Assembly: GCF_017811155.1 (NCBI RefSeq)
Contig: NZ_JACVCV010000014.1
Coordinates: 90,886 to 154,885 of the forward strand
DNA length: 64,000 nt
Direction of reading: 5' to 3'
Source of the DNA: Lunatimonas salinarum
GTDB taxonomy: Bacteria > Bacteroidota > Bacteroidia > Cytophagales > Cyclobacteriaceae
Shown: positions 44,950 through 53,836 of the stretch, piece after piece
Layout: every line of letters begins with the position of its first letter
Numbering within the stretch: position 1 is the first letter of the stretch
Notes under the pieces: generated by a model
Databases searched by the model: none
Told to the model about the DNA's origin: nothing
The model's input: only the letters and a program-made list of their open reading frames with translations
Made by a program: the position numbers and the translations under genes

Positions 44950-46899
44950 TCAACGGTATTGGATGCGAACGGCATTTAGAATGGCCAGTAAGGCTACTCC
45001 CACATCTGCAAATACTGCCTCCCACATGCTCGCCATCCCAGACGCACCTAAAATCAGCACGGCCAGTTTGACACCAAGGGCCATTAGGATATTTTGCCAT
45101 ACGACCTGGCGGGTGAACCTCCCGATTTGGATGGCCTTGGCGATTTTAGTGGGTTGATCGGTTTGTATGACCACATCGGCCGTTTCTATGGCGACATCGC
45201 TGCCGAGTCCTCCCATAGCGATTCCTACGTCTGCAAGGGCCAGTACGGGTGCATCGTTGATCCCATCTCCTGCAAACGCCACGATCCGATCGGGCGAAGA
45301 TTGGATGGAATTCAACCGGTTCGCTTTCTCCTCCGGCAGCAGTTCACCAAACGCCTGCGTGATGCCCAGTTCCTTTGCCACCGAATCGGTGACGTCCTGC
45401 CGGTCACCGGACAAAATGAAAAATTCCTTGACACCGCACTTTTTTAGATCGGAAATGGCTTTTTTCGCATCCACTTTCAGGGTATCGGCAATCAGGAAAT
45501 ACCCCTGATGGATACCGTCTATGGCTACGTGTACGGCGGACATTCCTGGTTCCTCGACTTTTTTTAAACCCTTTACCTCTTGCTGAAGCATCAGGCGATG
45601 GTTTCCGACGATTACCGCCTTGTGCCCGATTTTTCCGATGATCCCCATACCGGCTATCTCCATTTGCTCCGATGCTACCAGTAGTTTATCCTGTAAGTTT
45701 GGCGTTATTTGGGTGACTATCGACCTGGCGATAGGATGCATGGAACTTCGCTCCAATTCGGCCGCCAGCGATTTCCAGCTTTCGTCATTTGAGCCCCCGG
45801 TAGAGACTGTTTTTACGACTTCAAAGGTTCCTTTGGTCAGGGTGCCTGTTTTGTCCATGACTACGGTAGTTACCTTTGCCATCAAATCCAGAAAATTGGA
45901 GCCTTTGAACAGGATGCCATTTTTGGACGCGGCGCCAATGCCGCCAAAGTACCCCAAAGGAATGGAGACCACTAGGGCACAGGGGCAGGATATCACCAAA
46001 AATACCGAGGCTCTGTACAGCCAGGTGGAGAAATCATATTCGGGTACAAAAAACCACGGAACCACAACGAGGGCCAAGGCTAGATACGTCACCATGGGCG
46101 TGTACACCTTAGCGAATTTCCGGATAAACTGTTCTGTTTTGGCTTTGCGTGCCGCCGCACCTTGCACCAGTTTAAGGATTCGGGCGATGGTACTTTCCTG
46201 AAAGCGTTTGGTGACATGTATGTCTACGACCCGGTCCAGGATCACCATGCCCGCCAATACGTCTTCCTCCGCTCCGATATGGCGTGGGAGGCTTTCCCCT
46301 GTGAGGGCAGCCGTATTAAACAGCCCGCCTTTACTTTGTAGTTTTCCGTCTAGCGCCACTCGCTCCCCCACTTTGTATTGTGCTATTTCACCGGGATTGA
46401 CCGTTTCGGGAGCCACTAGGTGTAGTTGTCCATTCCTCCATACGGCCACGCGGTCGGGTCGCATATCAAGGAGGGCTTGGATATTGCCTTTGGCTTTTTT
46501 TACTGCTGCTTCCTGAAAAAGCTCTCCTACTGCGTAGAAAAGCATCACCGCTACGCCCTCCGGATACTCGCCAATGGCAAAAGCCCCCAAGGTTGCCAGG
46601 CCCATTAGGAAAAACTCGGTAAAGACTTCCCCTTTTCGAATAAGGCTCCAGGCCCTGGACAGCACAGGCAATGCCACCGGCAAATAGGCTATTGCATACC
46701 AGAGCGGCCTTACCCATCCGCTGAAAAAATAACCCCCCGCCCCAAACTCCAATGGGATGGCCACTAAAAGTAATGCTAGGCTGAAAAGTGGACGCTTCCA
46801 GTCTTTCCATTCAAAGAATGCGGTTTTCGTGTTTTTGGGAGCTGTTGTTTCGGGCTCACAACAGGAAGCGGCTTTTGTGGGGTTGCTGAATTCATTCAT
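44950..46899 (-). CDS. Heavy-metal P-type ATPase (Zn/Cd/Pb exporter type)
   Basis: A 649-residue P1B-type ATPase. The membrane ion site is SCPCALVVSIPLG, the phosphorylation motif is DKTGTLTKG, and the hinge is AFAGDGINDAPVLALADVGIAMG. The CPC followed by the C-terminal-helix pattern of ZntA/CadA (VKLAVLILG) points to Zn2+, Cd2+ or Pb2+ rather than Cu+. It lacks an N-terminal HMA domain but has a Cys-rich start, CCEPE (residues 13-17), which may bind metal. It is convergent with the glycosidase-like gene. Confidence 0.92.
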   Translation of the reverse strand: MNEFSNPTKAASCCEPETTAPKNTKTAFFEWKDWKRPLFSLALLLVAIPLEFGAGGYFFSGWVRPLWYAIAYLPVALPVLSRAWSLIRKGEVFTEFFLMGLATLGAFAIGEYPEGVAVMLFYAVGELFQEAAVKKAKGNIQALLDMRPDRVAVWRNGQLHLVAPETVNPGEIAQYKVGERVALDGKLQSKGGLFNTAALTGESLPRHIGAEEDVLAGMVILDRVVDIHVTKRFQESTIARILKLVQGAAARKAKTEQFIRKFAKVYTPMVTYLALALVVVPWFFVPEYDFSTWLYRASVFLVISCPCALVVSIPLGYFGGIGAASKNGILFKGSNFLDLMAKVTTVVMDKTGTLTKGTFEVVKTVSTGGSNDESWKSLAAELERSSMHPIARSIVTQITPNLQDKLLVASEQMEIAGMGIIGKIGHKAVIVGNHRLMLQQEVKGLKKVEEPGMSAVHVAIDGIHQGYFLIADTLKVDAKKAISDLKKCGVKEFFILSGDRQDVTDSVAKELGITQAFGELLPEEKANRLNSIQSSPDRIVAFAGDGINDAPVLALADVGIAMGGLGSDVAIETADVVIQTDQPTKIAKAIQIGRFTRQVVWQNILMALGVKLAVLILGASGMASMWEAVFADVGVALLAILNAVRIQYR

Positions 46900-46981
46900 G
46901 GTGTAAAGTGCCTTTGTTTGCTGTGAGGATATGTAAAGTTACAGAAAGAAGCCATGCAAAGAAATTGCATTTGTCCATTCC

Positions 46982-47422
46982 GTGCTTCCCGATAGGCAAC
47001 AGGTAGTCTTTGGCACCATCCCGGAGTATGGAAAGCTGGGCGGTTCGCTGGTGCGTTATGCTCTGAGGAATGGACATTTGTTTGTCTTTTATCCGAAAGC
47101 CAGAGAAGTCGTATCCGTTCAAAAACTCTATGATTATCCTCCCTTTGGCAGCCACATTTGGCGCAGTGCATTTCTGGTATTACATAAAGATGGGAATGTT
47201 TACGGGACGGATGTGAGCAAGCTGTTTAAATTGGATCCGGTTTCCAAGACCTACACCAAGTTGGTGGACAATGCAAGTCTCTTGGTACAAGACCGGGAAG
47301 GTACGTTGTTTTTTAGACGGAAAGCGGACCTATGGTCCCTTCGGGTTGAATGGTCCAAAAGGAGGTTCCGCTTCGCTGTGTTCATCGGGATAGACTTCTC
47401 GCCCTATGGGCGGCTAAGGTAA
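46982..47422 (+). pseudogene. Decayed C-terminal part of a large propeller protein
   Basis: An open frame from a GTG. Residues 1-60 (VVFGTIPEYGKLGGSLVRY) and 65-120 (VLHKDGNVYGTDVSKLFKLD, SLLVQDREGTLFFRRKADLW) resemble blades from the end of large exported propeller proteins. There is no signal peptide. Blades seem missing between the two parts, and the last 25 residues do not look like protein. An in-frame stop lies shortly upstream near 46938-46940. I take it as a relic, probably with an internal deletion. Confidence 0.6.
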
Positions 47423-47455
47423 AACAAAAAGAGCTGCCCTTACGAACAGCTCTCT
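47421..47455 (-). terminator. Terminator after tRNA-Lys
   Basis: The arms AGAGCTG (47430-47436) and CAGCTCT (47447-47453), read on the minus strand, form a 7-bp stem followed by TTTTTGTTTT. It lies 11 bp downstream of the tRNA 3' end. Confidence 0.75.
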
Positions 47456-47465
47456 ATTGTTCAAG

Positions 47466-47538
47466 TGATCCCGCTGGGGCTCGAACCCAGGACCCTAACA
47501 TTAAAAGTGTTATGCTCTACCAGCTGAGCTACGGAATC
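47466..47538 (-). tRNA. tRNA-Lys (anticodon UUU)
   Basis: A 73-nt cloverleaf. The acceptor arm GATTCCG pairs with CGGGATC (one G-T pair), followed by discriminator A. The D arm is GCTC...GAGC and the anticodon arm is TAACA-CTTTTAA-TGTTA with anticodon TTT. The T arm is CTGGG-TTCGAGC-CCCAG. The CCA end is not encoded, as is common in Bacteroidota. It stands alone with its own terminator. Confidence 0.96.
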
Positions 47539-47623
47539 ATTTACTATATTTGTCACGGGCTTGGAAATATGGACTTTCTTTGTTCCCGTAATTGGACTGC
47601 AAATTTAACTGAACAGTTTGAGA

Positions 47624-48346
47624 ATGCCAAATATACATCGAGTGATTGTTGCTAAATTCAGTGTGTTTTTTCTAGGCTTGTTTTATGTTACTGTAACTCA
47701 GGCGTCTGATATTTCGCTTAGTAAGGCGGATTCGCTCTTCGCCGAAAAGCAATACACCGACGCCCTCGTGATTTACGAACGTATGCTGCGGGATGAGGGA
47801 AGTTATTCACCCGCCATGCTGTTGAAGATGGCATTTATCTCAGAGGGAATGGGGGATTTTGCCAAGTCTACTACCTACCTCTCCAAGTATTATGACCACA
47901 ATCCAAATCCCAAGGTTATCACCAAAATTCGGTCACTGACCGGCCAAACGACACTGTATGGGTATGAAGTGTCTGACGGGGAAAAGTTTCTGAAGTTTCT
48001 GTTGGATGTGAAGATGGAGCTGTCTGCTTTCCTTACTTTTTTCGTCTTGGTGTTGATTATATTTGCGGTGGCGTATCCCCGCAAACGTAAGGTGTTTTAC
48101 GCTCCTGCGCTTGTTTGCCTCACCCTTGCGTTAGCTTGCAATAACCTCCTTAACGCCCCCGAAACGGCGATTGTCACCGGTAGTCCTACGTTGATTATGG
48201 ATAGTCCGACGGCGGCAGGTAACTTGATTCGAAGAGTGGAGGTAGGGCACCGAGTTAAAATTGAATCCTCGGTGGATAAGTGGTATGAGGTCGAATGGAA
48301 CAATCGAAAGGCCTATATCAGGAAAGATAATTTATCAAAAATTTAA
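47624..48346 (+). CDS. TPR and SH3-domain membrane protein, BatE-like
   Basis: A protein of about 240 residues. It has a signal peptide or first helix (about 8-28), a TPR-like region (34-95, ADSLFAEKQYTDALVIYERM) and two transmembrane helices (about 128-146 and 153-172). A C-terminal bacterial SH3 domain (175-240, MDSPTAAGNLIRRVEVGHRV) follows. This is the layout of BatE of the Bacteroidota aerotolerance operon, but no other bat gene is nearby. Its last 12 bp overlap the end of the convergent LON-domain gene. Confidence 0.72.
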   Translation: MPNIHRVIVAKFSVFFLGLFYVTVTQASDISLSKADSLFAEKQYTDALVIYERMLRDEGSYSPAMLLKMAFISEGMGDFAKSTTYLSKYYDHNPNPKVITKIRSLTGQTTLYGYEVSDGEKFLKFLLDVKMELSAFLTFFVLVLIIFAVAYPRKRKVFYAPALVCLTLALACNNLLNAPETAIVTGSPTLIMDSPTAAGNLIRRVEVGHRVKIESSVDKWYEVEWNNRKAYIRKDNLSKI

Positions 48347-48967
48347 TGGATCCAGGTATTTGAAATGGCCATTCATTTGAATTTTGCGTTTGGCATCCTC
48401 CATCTTTAGCAGGATTGGCAATGCTTTTCTCACATGCTGGATCAAGAATTGTAGTCGCGCAGTCTCGCTTTTCATCATCAGCAGCTGAAACTCCTCCTCC
48501 AAGCTAAGTCCAATCTTATGGGCATAGGTGAAGGTATCAATCTTTTCCTTGGCCGGGTCTACTCTTAATCCGAGCAGCGGTAACATAGTTCTCATCAACT
48601 CGGTAAATTCATCGTATAGGTCTTGGTCAGCATCTGTTCCGACGTTGCCTTCCAAAAATTCCACCTCCCCTCCGGCATATAATTTTCCTTCTATCGGATT
48701 GACAAAGTTTATAATGCGAAATGGTCTGATTCCTAGTGTTTTGATGTCCATCCGGCCATCTTCGTAGGTTTTAGAGATTTCCAGTATGCCTACTTCTGTC
48801 CCGTACATTGTGAGCTTTTCAAGGTATACGCATATGCCAAAGGTGTTTCCATGCAGTAGACAATCACCGATCAATTGCCTATAGCGTGGTTCAAAGATAT
48901 GTAGGTTGAGCTTCTCACCGGGAAAAGCAACCAATTTCAATGGGAAAAATGGCAGGTTTTTTGGCAT
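48335..48967 (-). CDS. LON peptidase substrate-binding domain protein
   Basis: A 210-residue cytoplasmic protein consisting only of a Lon N-terminal-like domain. FPLKLVAFPGEKLNLHIFEPRYRQL matches the start of the family, with no ATPase or protease domain. Such stand-alone proteins may deliver or sense substrates; the role is unknown. It is convergent with the BatE-like gene, overlapping by 12 bp. Confidence 0.88.
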   Translation of the reverse strand: MPKNLPFFPLKLVAFPGEKLNLHIFEPRYRQLIGDCLLHGNTFGICVYLEKLTMYGTEVGILEISKTYEDGRMDIKTLGIRPFRIINFVNPIEGKLYAGGEVEFLEGNVGTDADQDLYDEFTELMRTMLPLLGLRVDPAKEKIDTFTYAHKIGLSLEEEFQLLMMKSETARLQFLIQHVRKALPILLKMEDAKRKIQMNGHFKYLDPLNF

Positions 48968-49067
48968 ACTAGGGATAAATGCGACACAGATGCGCTTTGT
49001 AGCTAACTCGCTAGTTTACTACCCGAAAATCAGATGAAAGGTTTGGTTTTTGGACCAAAACATTTGC

Positions 49068-49748
49068 CTAGTTGACTTGCTCAAATTCTTCTTCGTCCAG
49101 CATGGTCATGATTTGGGAAGGAGAAAGGTATAGTTTTCTGATTTTTTCCTTGTACTCCTCGGATAGCATTTCGTGATTCAGCACATACTCCTTGTGGGTG
49201 ATAAGCTGAGTTCCCAGCCCTGCTGCCAAGGCATAGGTGTCCGCATTGATTTCCGCTTGGGTTACAAATTTTGGTGAGCAAAAGTATTTGGCACCGAAAT
49301 GCAGCAGGTCAGCGGAACTTCTGTCCAAGTAATCCATGATGTGACCTAGCTCGTGTCCAATCCATCCTAGCAGGACATCTTTTGGTAACTCTTCTATGGG
49401 CAAAAATCCATCTTCAAATACGAGGTTTCTGCTGATCTTTACCCGGTAGGAACGGGTGTCTTTGTCGTTAAAGATAACAGAAAACACTTTCGGCTGCGCC
49501 TGCATTACTGAACCGTTGATATTGCTTTTAAACTGAAAGTCTATTTTTACTCCTAGTAGCTCGGGGAAGTGAGACAAAGCCTCCAAGGTGATGTTCCGGA
49601 TCTCGTCGGGTATTTCTTTGTTGACGGCGAAAGCCTCAAGGTCATCCGTTGGCATTTTATAAATCGGCGCAAGATGCAATAAGGATGATTGTTCTACGGA
49701 AGTCCAGAAAGACGTAGCAAAAAGAAGGAGTGTAAAAATTAATTTCAT
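49068..49748 (-). CDS. Exported zinc-metallopeptidase-like protein
   Basis: A 226-residue protein. A signal peptide (MKLIFTLLLFATSFWTS) is followed by a domain with GWIGHELGHIMDYLDRSS, an HExxH zinc site. A possible third ligand is in QAEINADTYALAAGLG (E or D after a helix), as in gluzincin-like peptidases. The substrate is unknown. The start is the ATG at 49748, not the GTG 6 bp upstream. Confidence 0.7.
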   Translation of the reverse strand: MKLIFTLLLFATSFWTSVEQSSLLHLAPIYKMPTDDLEAFAVNKEIPDEIRNITLEALSHFPELLGVKIDFQFKSNINGSVMQAQPKVFSVIFNDKDTRSYRVKISRNLVFEDGFLPIEELPKDVLLGWIGHELGHIMDYLDRSSADLLHFGAKYFCSPKFVTQAEINADTYALAAGLGTQLITHKEYVLNHEMLSEEYKEKIRKLYLSPSQIMTMLDEEEFEQVN

Positions 49749-49838
49749 TGGCACGTTAGTGGTTTGTTCATTTTATAATGATACAAAACACCGGGTAATA
49801 ATCCAAAGAAAACACCTTTCAATGGTCAAGTGAGGTGA

Positions 49839-49880
49839 GAAAAGGGGGATAGAATGATTGGATTCTTTCCCCCTTCTTTT
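49839..49880 (-). terminator. Terminator of the GMC oxidoreductase operon
   Basis: GGGGG at 49844-49848 pairs with CCCCC at 49869-49873, with an inner AGAAT/ATTCT stem. On the minus strand the hairpin is followed by TTTTCTC. It lies just after the end of the small-subunit gene. Confidence 0.7.
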
Positions 49881-49898
49881 GTGGGCATTTTTTATACA

Positions 49899-50468
49899 TT
49901 AAGTGGCCCAGGCCCGGTCACCTTTTTTGTACTCCATACAGGGGTCGTATCTGCCCGGTGTTTCCACATAGCGCAAGGCCTGCGTAGCACCTATTTCAGA
50001 AGTGAAGTAGCCCAGCACGGTCAGGTCCTTAAACATACCGATGTAGGCGGGGGTTTTATCGCCGCTGTTAAATTTTTCGATCGCTTTTAGGTTCAGCTCG
50101 TTTAGGTAGGCCGTACGTTCGTCTACGGTCGCTTTCATAAAGTCCTTGCCTAAGTCCGTCTTAAAATCTTTCCGGAGACTGTTTAGTCCGTTGATAAAGG
50201 TTTCCTGCTGTTCTTTATTGTAGGTATCTTTGACCATCATGGCCATAAAGGCACCTATTCCGGCAGCTTTTGCACCAGGCGTATCGGTAGTGGGGATAAT
50301 GGCTTCACCTATCTCATCCATATAGGCCAGATCTGCACTGGAGAAGTCCAAGCCTTCTATGGTGTCTTCAGGAGCACAGCCGGTTAAGATCACGTTGGCT
50401 CCTACCATGGTACCTCCCATCATCAACACCACGCTTTTGAGCGCATCTCTTCTATTTATCTTGCTCAT
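49899..50468 (-). CDS. Gluconate 2-dehydrogenase subunit 3 family protein
   Basis: A 189-residue small subunit with a twin-arginine signal (INRRDALKSVVLMMGG) and a Cys in ILTGC (about residue 31). The rest matches the subunit-3 family (EAIIPTTDTPGAKAAGIGAF). In glucoside 3-dehydrogenases and related complexes this subunit carries the folded, signal-less GMC subunit through the Tat system. The GMC gene lies 18 bp upstream on the same strand, consistent with that partnership. Confidence 0.9.
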   Translation of the reverse strand: MSKINRRDALKSVVLMMGGTMVGANVILTGCAPEDTIEGLDFSSADLAYMDEIGEAIIPTTDTPGAKAAGIGAFMAMMVKDTYNKEQQETFINGLNSLRKDFKTDLGKDFMKATVDERTAYLNELNLKAIEKFNSGDKTPAYIGMFKDLTVLGYFTSEIGATQALRYVETPGRYDPCMEYKKGDRAWAT

Positions 50469-50486
50469 GTACGTTTCGTTTAGTGA

Positions 50487-52166
50487 TTACAGATTTCTTT
50501 TCTTGAGTTCTTCCACCGCAAAGTTTGCGGCTCTTGCAGTCATGGCCATGTAGGTCAGTGATGGATTTTGGGCCGCGGCAGAGGTCATCGCCGCACCATC
50601 TGTCACAAAGACGTTTTTGGCATCCCATACTTGATTGTCGCCGTTTAGCACAGAGGTCTTTGGATCTCTACCCATTCGGGCGGTTCCCATTTCGTGGATA
50701 CCCTGGCCGAAAGTGTATCCATTGTCGTAGGTGTTGATGTTTTTTACACCGGCAGCTTCCAGCATTTCAGCCGCGTCGTTCATCATGTCCACCCGCATTT
50801 TCTTTTCATTTTCTTTGATTTCGGCGTCCATTTCCAGTACGTACATACCCCATTTGTCCTTTTCGGTTTTGCTCAGCTTCACCGTATTTTCGTGATAGGG
50901 GAGGATTTCGCCGAAAGCTGTCATCCCGATGGACCATGGTCCCGGTTCTGTAAGTGCGTTTTTCATGGGTGCGCCGAATTGCAGCTCCGCTACATTTCTA
51001 CTCCATCCACTGCGGCTTGCACCGCCCTGATAACCAAAGCCACGGACGTAATCACGTTTTTCGTTGCCCAAGTTACGGTACCGTGGTATGTAAAAGCCAC
51101 CGGGTCGCCGGCCATAATAATACTTGTCTTCGTATCCTTCCACGAGCCCATTGGCTCCCAACCGGAAGTGGTGATCCATGACATTATGCCCTAATTCGCC
51201 CGAGCTGCTGCCCAATCCTTCCGGCCACACATCGGTGGCGGACCGCATCAAAATCGCCGTAGAGTTCAATGCTGAGGCACATAGGAAGATGATTTTTGCG
51301 TCAAACTCGATCACTTCGTTGGTTTCCCCGTCTACGATTTCTACACCGGTAGCACGCTTGGTATCCTTATCGTACACCAGGCGGTTCACGATGGACCAAG
51401 GGCGTAAGGTCAGATTACCGGTAGCCACTGCGGCTGGCAGGGTGGAGGACTGTGTGCTGAAGTATCCGCCAAATGGACAGCCAAGCGAGCATTTGTTTCG
51501 GTACTGGCATCCTGGCCTGCCGGGCAGCGGCTGCGTGATGTTGGCTACCCGAGCATGTACCATGGCTCGTTCGCCTTTGAATGAGTCTTTTATTCGTTTG
51601 GCCACGTCTTCTTCCACACAATTGAGTGGGAAAGGAGGCATAAAGTCTCCGTCGGGGAGAATGGGGAGGTTGTCTTTGCTTCCGGCTATCCCGGCAAATT
51701 TTTCTACATAACTGTACCAGGGAGCCAGATCTCTATACCGTATAGGCCAGTCTACGGCAATTCCTTGCTTTAGGTTTGCTTCAAAATCCTCGTCAGCCCA
51801 TCGGTAACTTTGCCTGCCCCAAAGCAGAGACCTTCCGCCCACTTGGTAGCCTCTAAACCAAGTGAAGGGCTTCTTCTCCACATAGGGGGAGTCTGATTCG
51901 TGGGCCCACCAGTCTAGATTTAGTTCGTTCAATACATAATCCCTCCGGAGGTTCGGGTGGTTTTCCAGCATTTCAACTGTCCTTCTGCCTCGGTGGGGCA
52001 CTTCCCAGGGACTCAGGGTAGCGGTCTTGTAGTCTTTGACGTGTTCTACCATGGGGCCTCTTTCCAAAAGAAGTACCTTTAATCCTTTTTCAGTCAGCTC
52101 TTTTGCCGCCCAGCCGCCACTGATGCCGGAGCCGACGACAATCGCATCATAACTCTGATTCGCCAT
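50487..52166 (-). CDS. GMC family oxidoreductase (probable sugar 3-dehydrogenase catalytic subunit)
   Basis: A 559-residue flavoprotein. The FAD-binding motif GSGISGGWAAKELTEKGLKV (about 12-31), RDYVLNELNLDWWAHES, the Cys cluster CQYRNKCSLGCPFGG and the C-terminal TDGAAMTSAAAQNPSLTYMA place it in the gluconate/glucoside dehydrogenase branch of the GMC family. It lacks a signal peptide and would use the Tat signal of its small subunit. A consensus promoter lies 40 bp upstream. The C-3 position as the site of oxidation is inferred from the neighbouring keto-sugar hydrolase gene. Confidence 0.88.
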   Translation of the reverse strand: MANQSYDAIVVGSGISGGWAAKELTEKGLKVLLLERGPMVEHVKDYKTATLSPWEVPHRGRRTVEMLENHPNLRRDYVLNELNLDWWAHESDSPYVEKKPFTWFRGYQVGGRSLLWGRQSYRWADEDFEANLKQGIAVDWPIRYRDLAPWYSYVEKFAGIAGSKDNLPILPDGDFMPPFPLNCVEEDVAKRIKDSFKGERAMVHARVANITQPLPGRPGCQYRNKCSLGCPFGGYFSTQSSTLPAAVATGNLTLRPWSIVNRLVYDKDTKRATGVEIVDGETNEVIEFDAKIIFLCASALNSTAILMRSATDVWPEGLGSSSGELGHNVMDHHFRLGANGLVEGYEDKYYYGRRPGGFYIPRYRNLGNEKRDYVRGFGYQGGASRSGWSRNVAELQFGAPMKNALTEPGPWSIGMTAFGEILPYHENTVKLSKTEKDKWGMYVLEMDAEIKENEKKMRVDMMNDAAEMLEAAGVKNINTYDNGYTFGQGIHEMGTARMGRDPKTSVLNGDNQVWDAKNVFVTDGAAMTSAAAQNPSLTYMAMTARAANFAVEELKKRNL

Positions 52167-52204
52167 ATATTTTTTTTATTTTAGGTTTTCGTTGTTGAAG
52201 ACAA

Positions 52205-52235
52205 CAAACATATTTATAAAATACCTTTGCCGCAA
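52205..52235 (-). promoter_or_regulatory. Promoter of the GMC oxidoreductase operon
   Basis: Read on the minus strand, TTG (52235-52233) is followed after exactly 20 bp by TATGTTTG (52212-52205), a perfect match to the Bacteroidota consensus. The ATG is about 39 bp downstream. Confidence 0.7.
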
Positions 52236-52286
52236 AAAAGCGAACAGAATATCGGTATTTTCTAGCAATTAAGTTACTTTGATGGG

Positions 52287-53567
52287 TCACTTTATACTTA
52301 ACTTGTTTTTAATTTCAATGTTTCTTTCGGCTTTGCGGTCAGCGGTGGCCTTTTCGAAATCCCGATCTTTGAAGAATAGCATAAACAGGATCGTTACTGC
52401 CAATGCGATAGCCGAAGGGATCAGCCAGATGTATTTCCAATCGTGCCCATTGGCATGCGCATAAGCGTCAGAAACGATCCCGGCTATCCAAAAGCCAATC
52501 AACATCCCAATCCCGTAAGTAGCCAGGGTGATGAGTCCTTGGGCCGCACTTTTGTATCTTGGGCCTGCCTTGGAGTCGGTATAGATTTGTCCAGAAACAA
52601 AAAAGAAATCGTAGCAAATCCCATGAAGCGCAATACCAATGATAAGCAGGTAAGTGCCGGAACCGGCATCTCCATAGGCGAAGAAGATATATCGTATTAC
52701 CCAAGCGAGCATGCCCACGATCAAGGTGGTCTTTAATCCAAACTTACGGAAGAAAAGGGGCATCAAAAGCAGGAATAACACTTCCGAAACCTGGCCTATG
52801 GTCATCATCCCAGTAGGGTTGGGTAGGCCAACTTCGGAAAGAAAGGGGTTCGCATTTTGGTAATAAAATGCCAGTGGGATGCAGATTAGTACGGAGGAGA
52901 TAAAAAAGATGGCAAAGTCCCTGTTTTTTAACAAGGTGAGCGCATCCAGCCCCATGATCTCGGAAATAGAACGCTTTCCTGCCAGCGAAGCTTGTGGAGG
53001 CGTGTTGGGGAGACTAAAACAAAACAGTCCCAGCACCACAGAAGATATGGAGGACATCAGAAAAGTATTGCGCAACATCCCCTCGTCTATAGATCCAGGA
53101 CTGTCCCATAGGAAGAAATAGCTGATGAGTAATCCGGCAGAAATCCATCCGATGGTTCCCCAAACCCGAATGGTACTAAACTCTTTAGCGGGGTCTTTCA
53201 TTTGATTAAAGGAAACCGAATTGACCAATGCCAGAGTGGGCATGTAGATCAGCATGTACAGGAAAACAAACGGATAAAAACCGGCAAAGGAGTCCGCCCG
53301 AAACATCATAAACATCAGGAGCGCGCCAATCAAGTGGAGCACGCCCAGGATTTTTTCGGCATTGAAGTATCGGTCAGCTATCAGCCCGATGATGAAAGGT
53401 GCGATGATGGCTCCAAAGGATTGGGTGGAAAAGGCCGCCGCCAATTGGGTCCCGCTGGCTTGGAGGTTGTTTCCCAGAAAGGTGCCCAGTGTAACAAACC
53501 ACGAGCCCCAGACGAAAAACTCCAAAAACATCATCAGGGATAGTTTGATTCTAATAGGAGATGTCAT
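52287..53567 (-). CDS. MFS transporter, nucleoside:H+ symporter type
   Basis: A 426-residue inner-membrane protein with about 12 helices. The N-terminus MMFLEFFVWGSWFVTLGTFL and the segment LMIYMPTLALVNSVSFNQM match the NupG/XapB family. In Bacteroidota such permeases often sit in sugar-catabolism clusters, so the substrate may be a (keto-)sugar rather than a nucleoside. It has its own start 120 bp upstream of the GMC operon and is divergent from the Gfo/Idh/MocA gene. Confidence 0.85.
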   Translation of the reverse strand: MTSPIRIKLSLMMFLEFFVWGSWFVTLGTFLGNNLQASGTQLAAAFSTQSFGAIIAPFIIGLIADRYFNAEKILGVLHLIGALLMFMMFRADSFAGFYPFVFLYMLIYMPTLALVNSVSFNQMKDPAKEFSTIRVWGTIGWISAGLLISYFFLWDSPGSIDEGMLRNTFLMSSISSVVLGLFCFSLPNTPPQASLAGKRSISEIMGLDALTLLKNRDFAIFFISSVLICIPLAFYYQNANPFLSEVGLPNPTGMMTIGQVSEVLFLLLMPLFFRKFGLKTTLIVGMLAWVIRYIFFAYGDAGSGTYLLIIGIALHGICYDFFFVSGQIYTDSKAGPRYKSAAQGLITLATYGIGMLIGFWIAGIVSDAYAHANGHDWKYIWLIPSAIALAVTILFMLFFKDRDFEKATADRKAERNIEIKNKLSIK

Positions 53568-53836
53568 AGGATTTAAAGCTAGTTGGTAACCTTAGCGCCG
53601 TCTAAAAGACGCAAGGGTAAAGTAATGGATAATAAATTTATAATTTTACCATTTTAGTGTAAATTTAGGACTTGATGAAAGTGGCTTTTTTGTGTGGGTC
53701 ATTTGCGGCAACCGGTTTAGAATGGCATATGCAATGGATTTTAGCCCTTATTTCATCCAATCCCCGACGTAATATAAAAAGATTTGTAGAATATTTTCTT
53801 ACAGTTCAGCAACCAATTAAACCAAAGAGTAAAAGA

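Noticed and set aside
53672..53836. 55-residue N-terminal extension of the Gfo/Idh/MocA protein
   Set aside because: Family members start at the Rossmann strand. The ATG at 53837 has suitable spacing and the extension is not protein-like.
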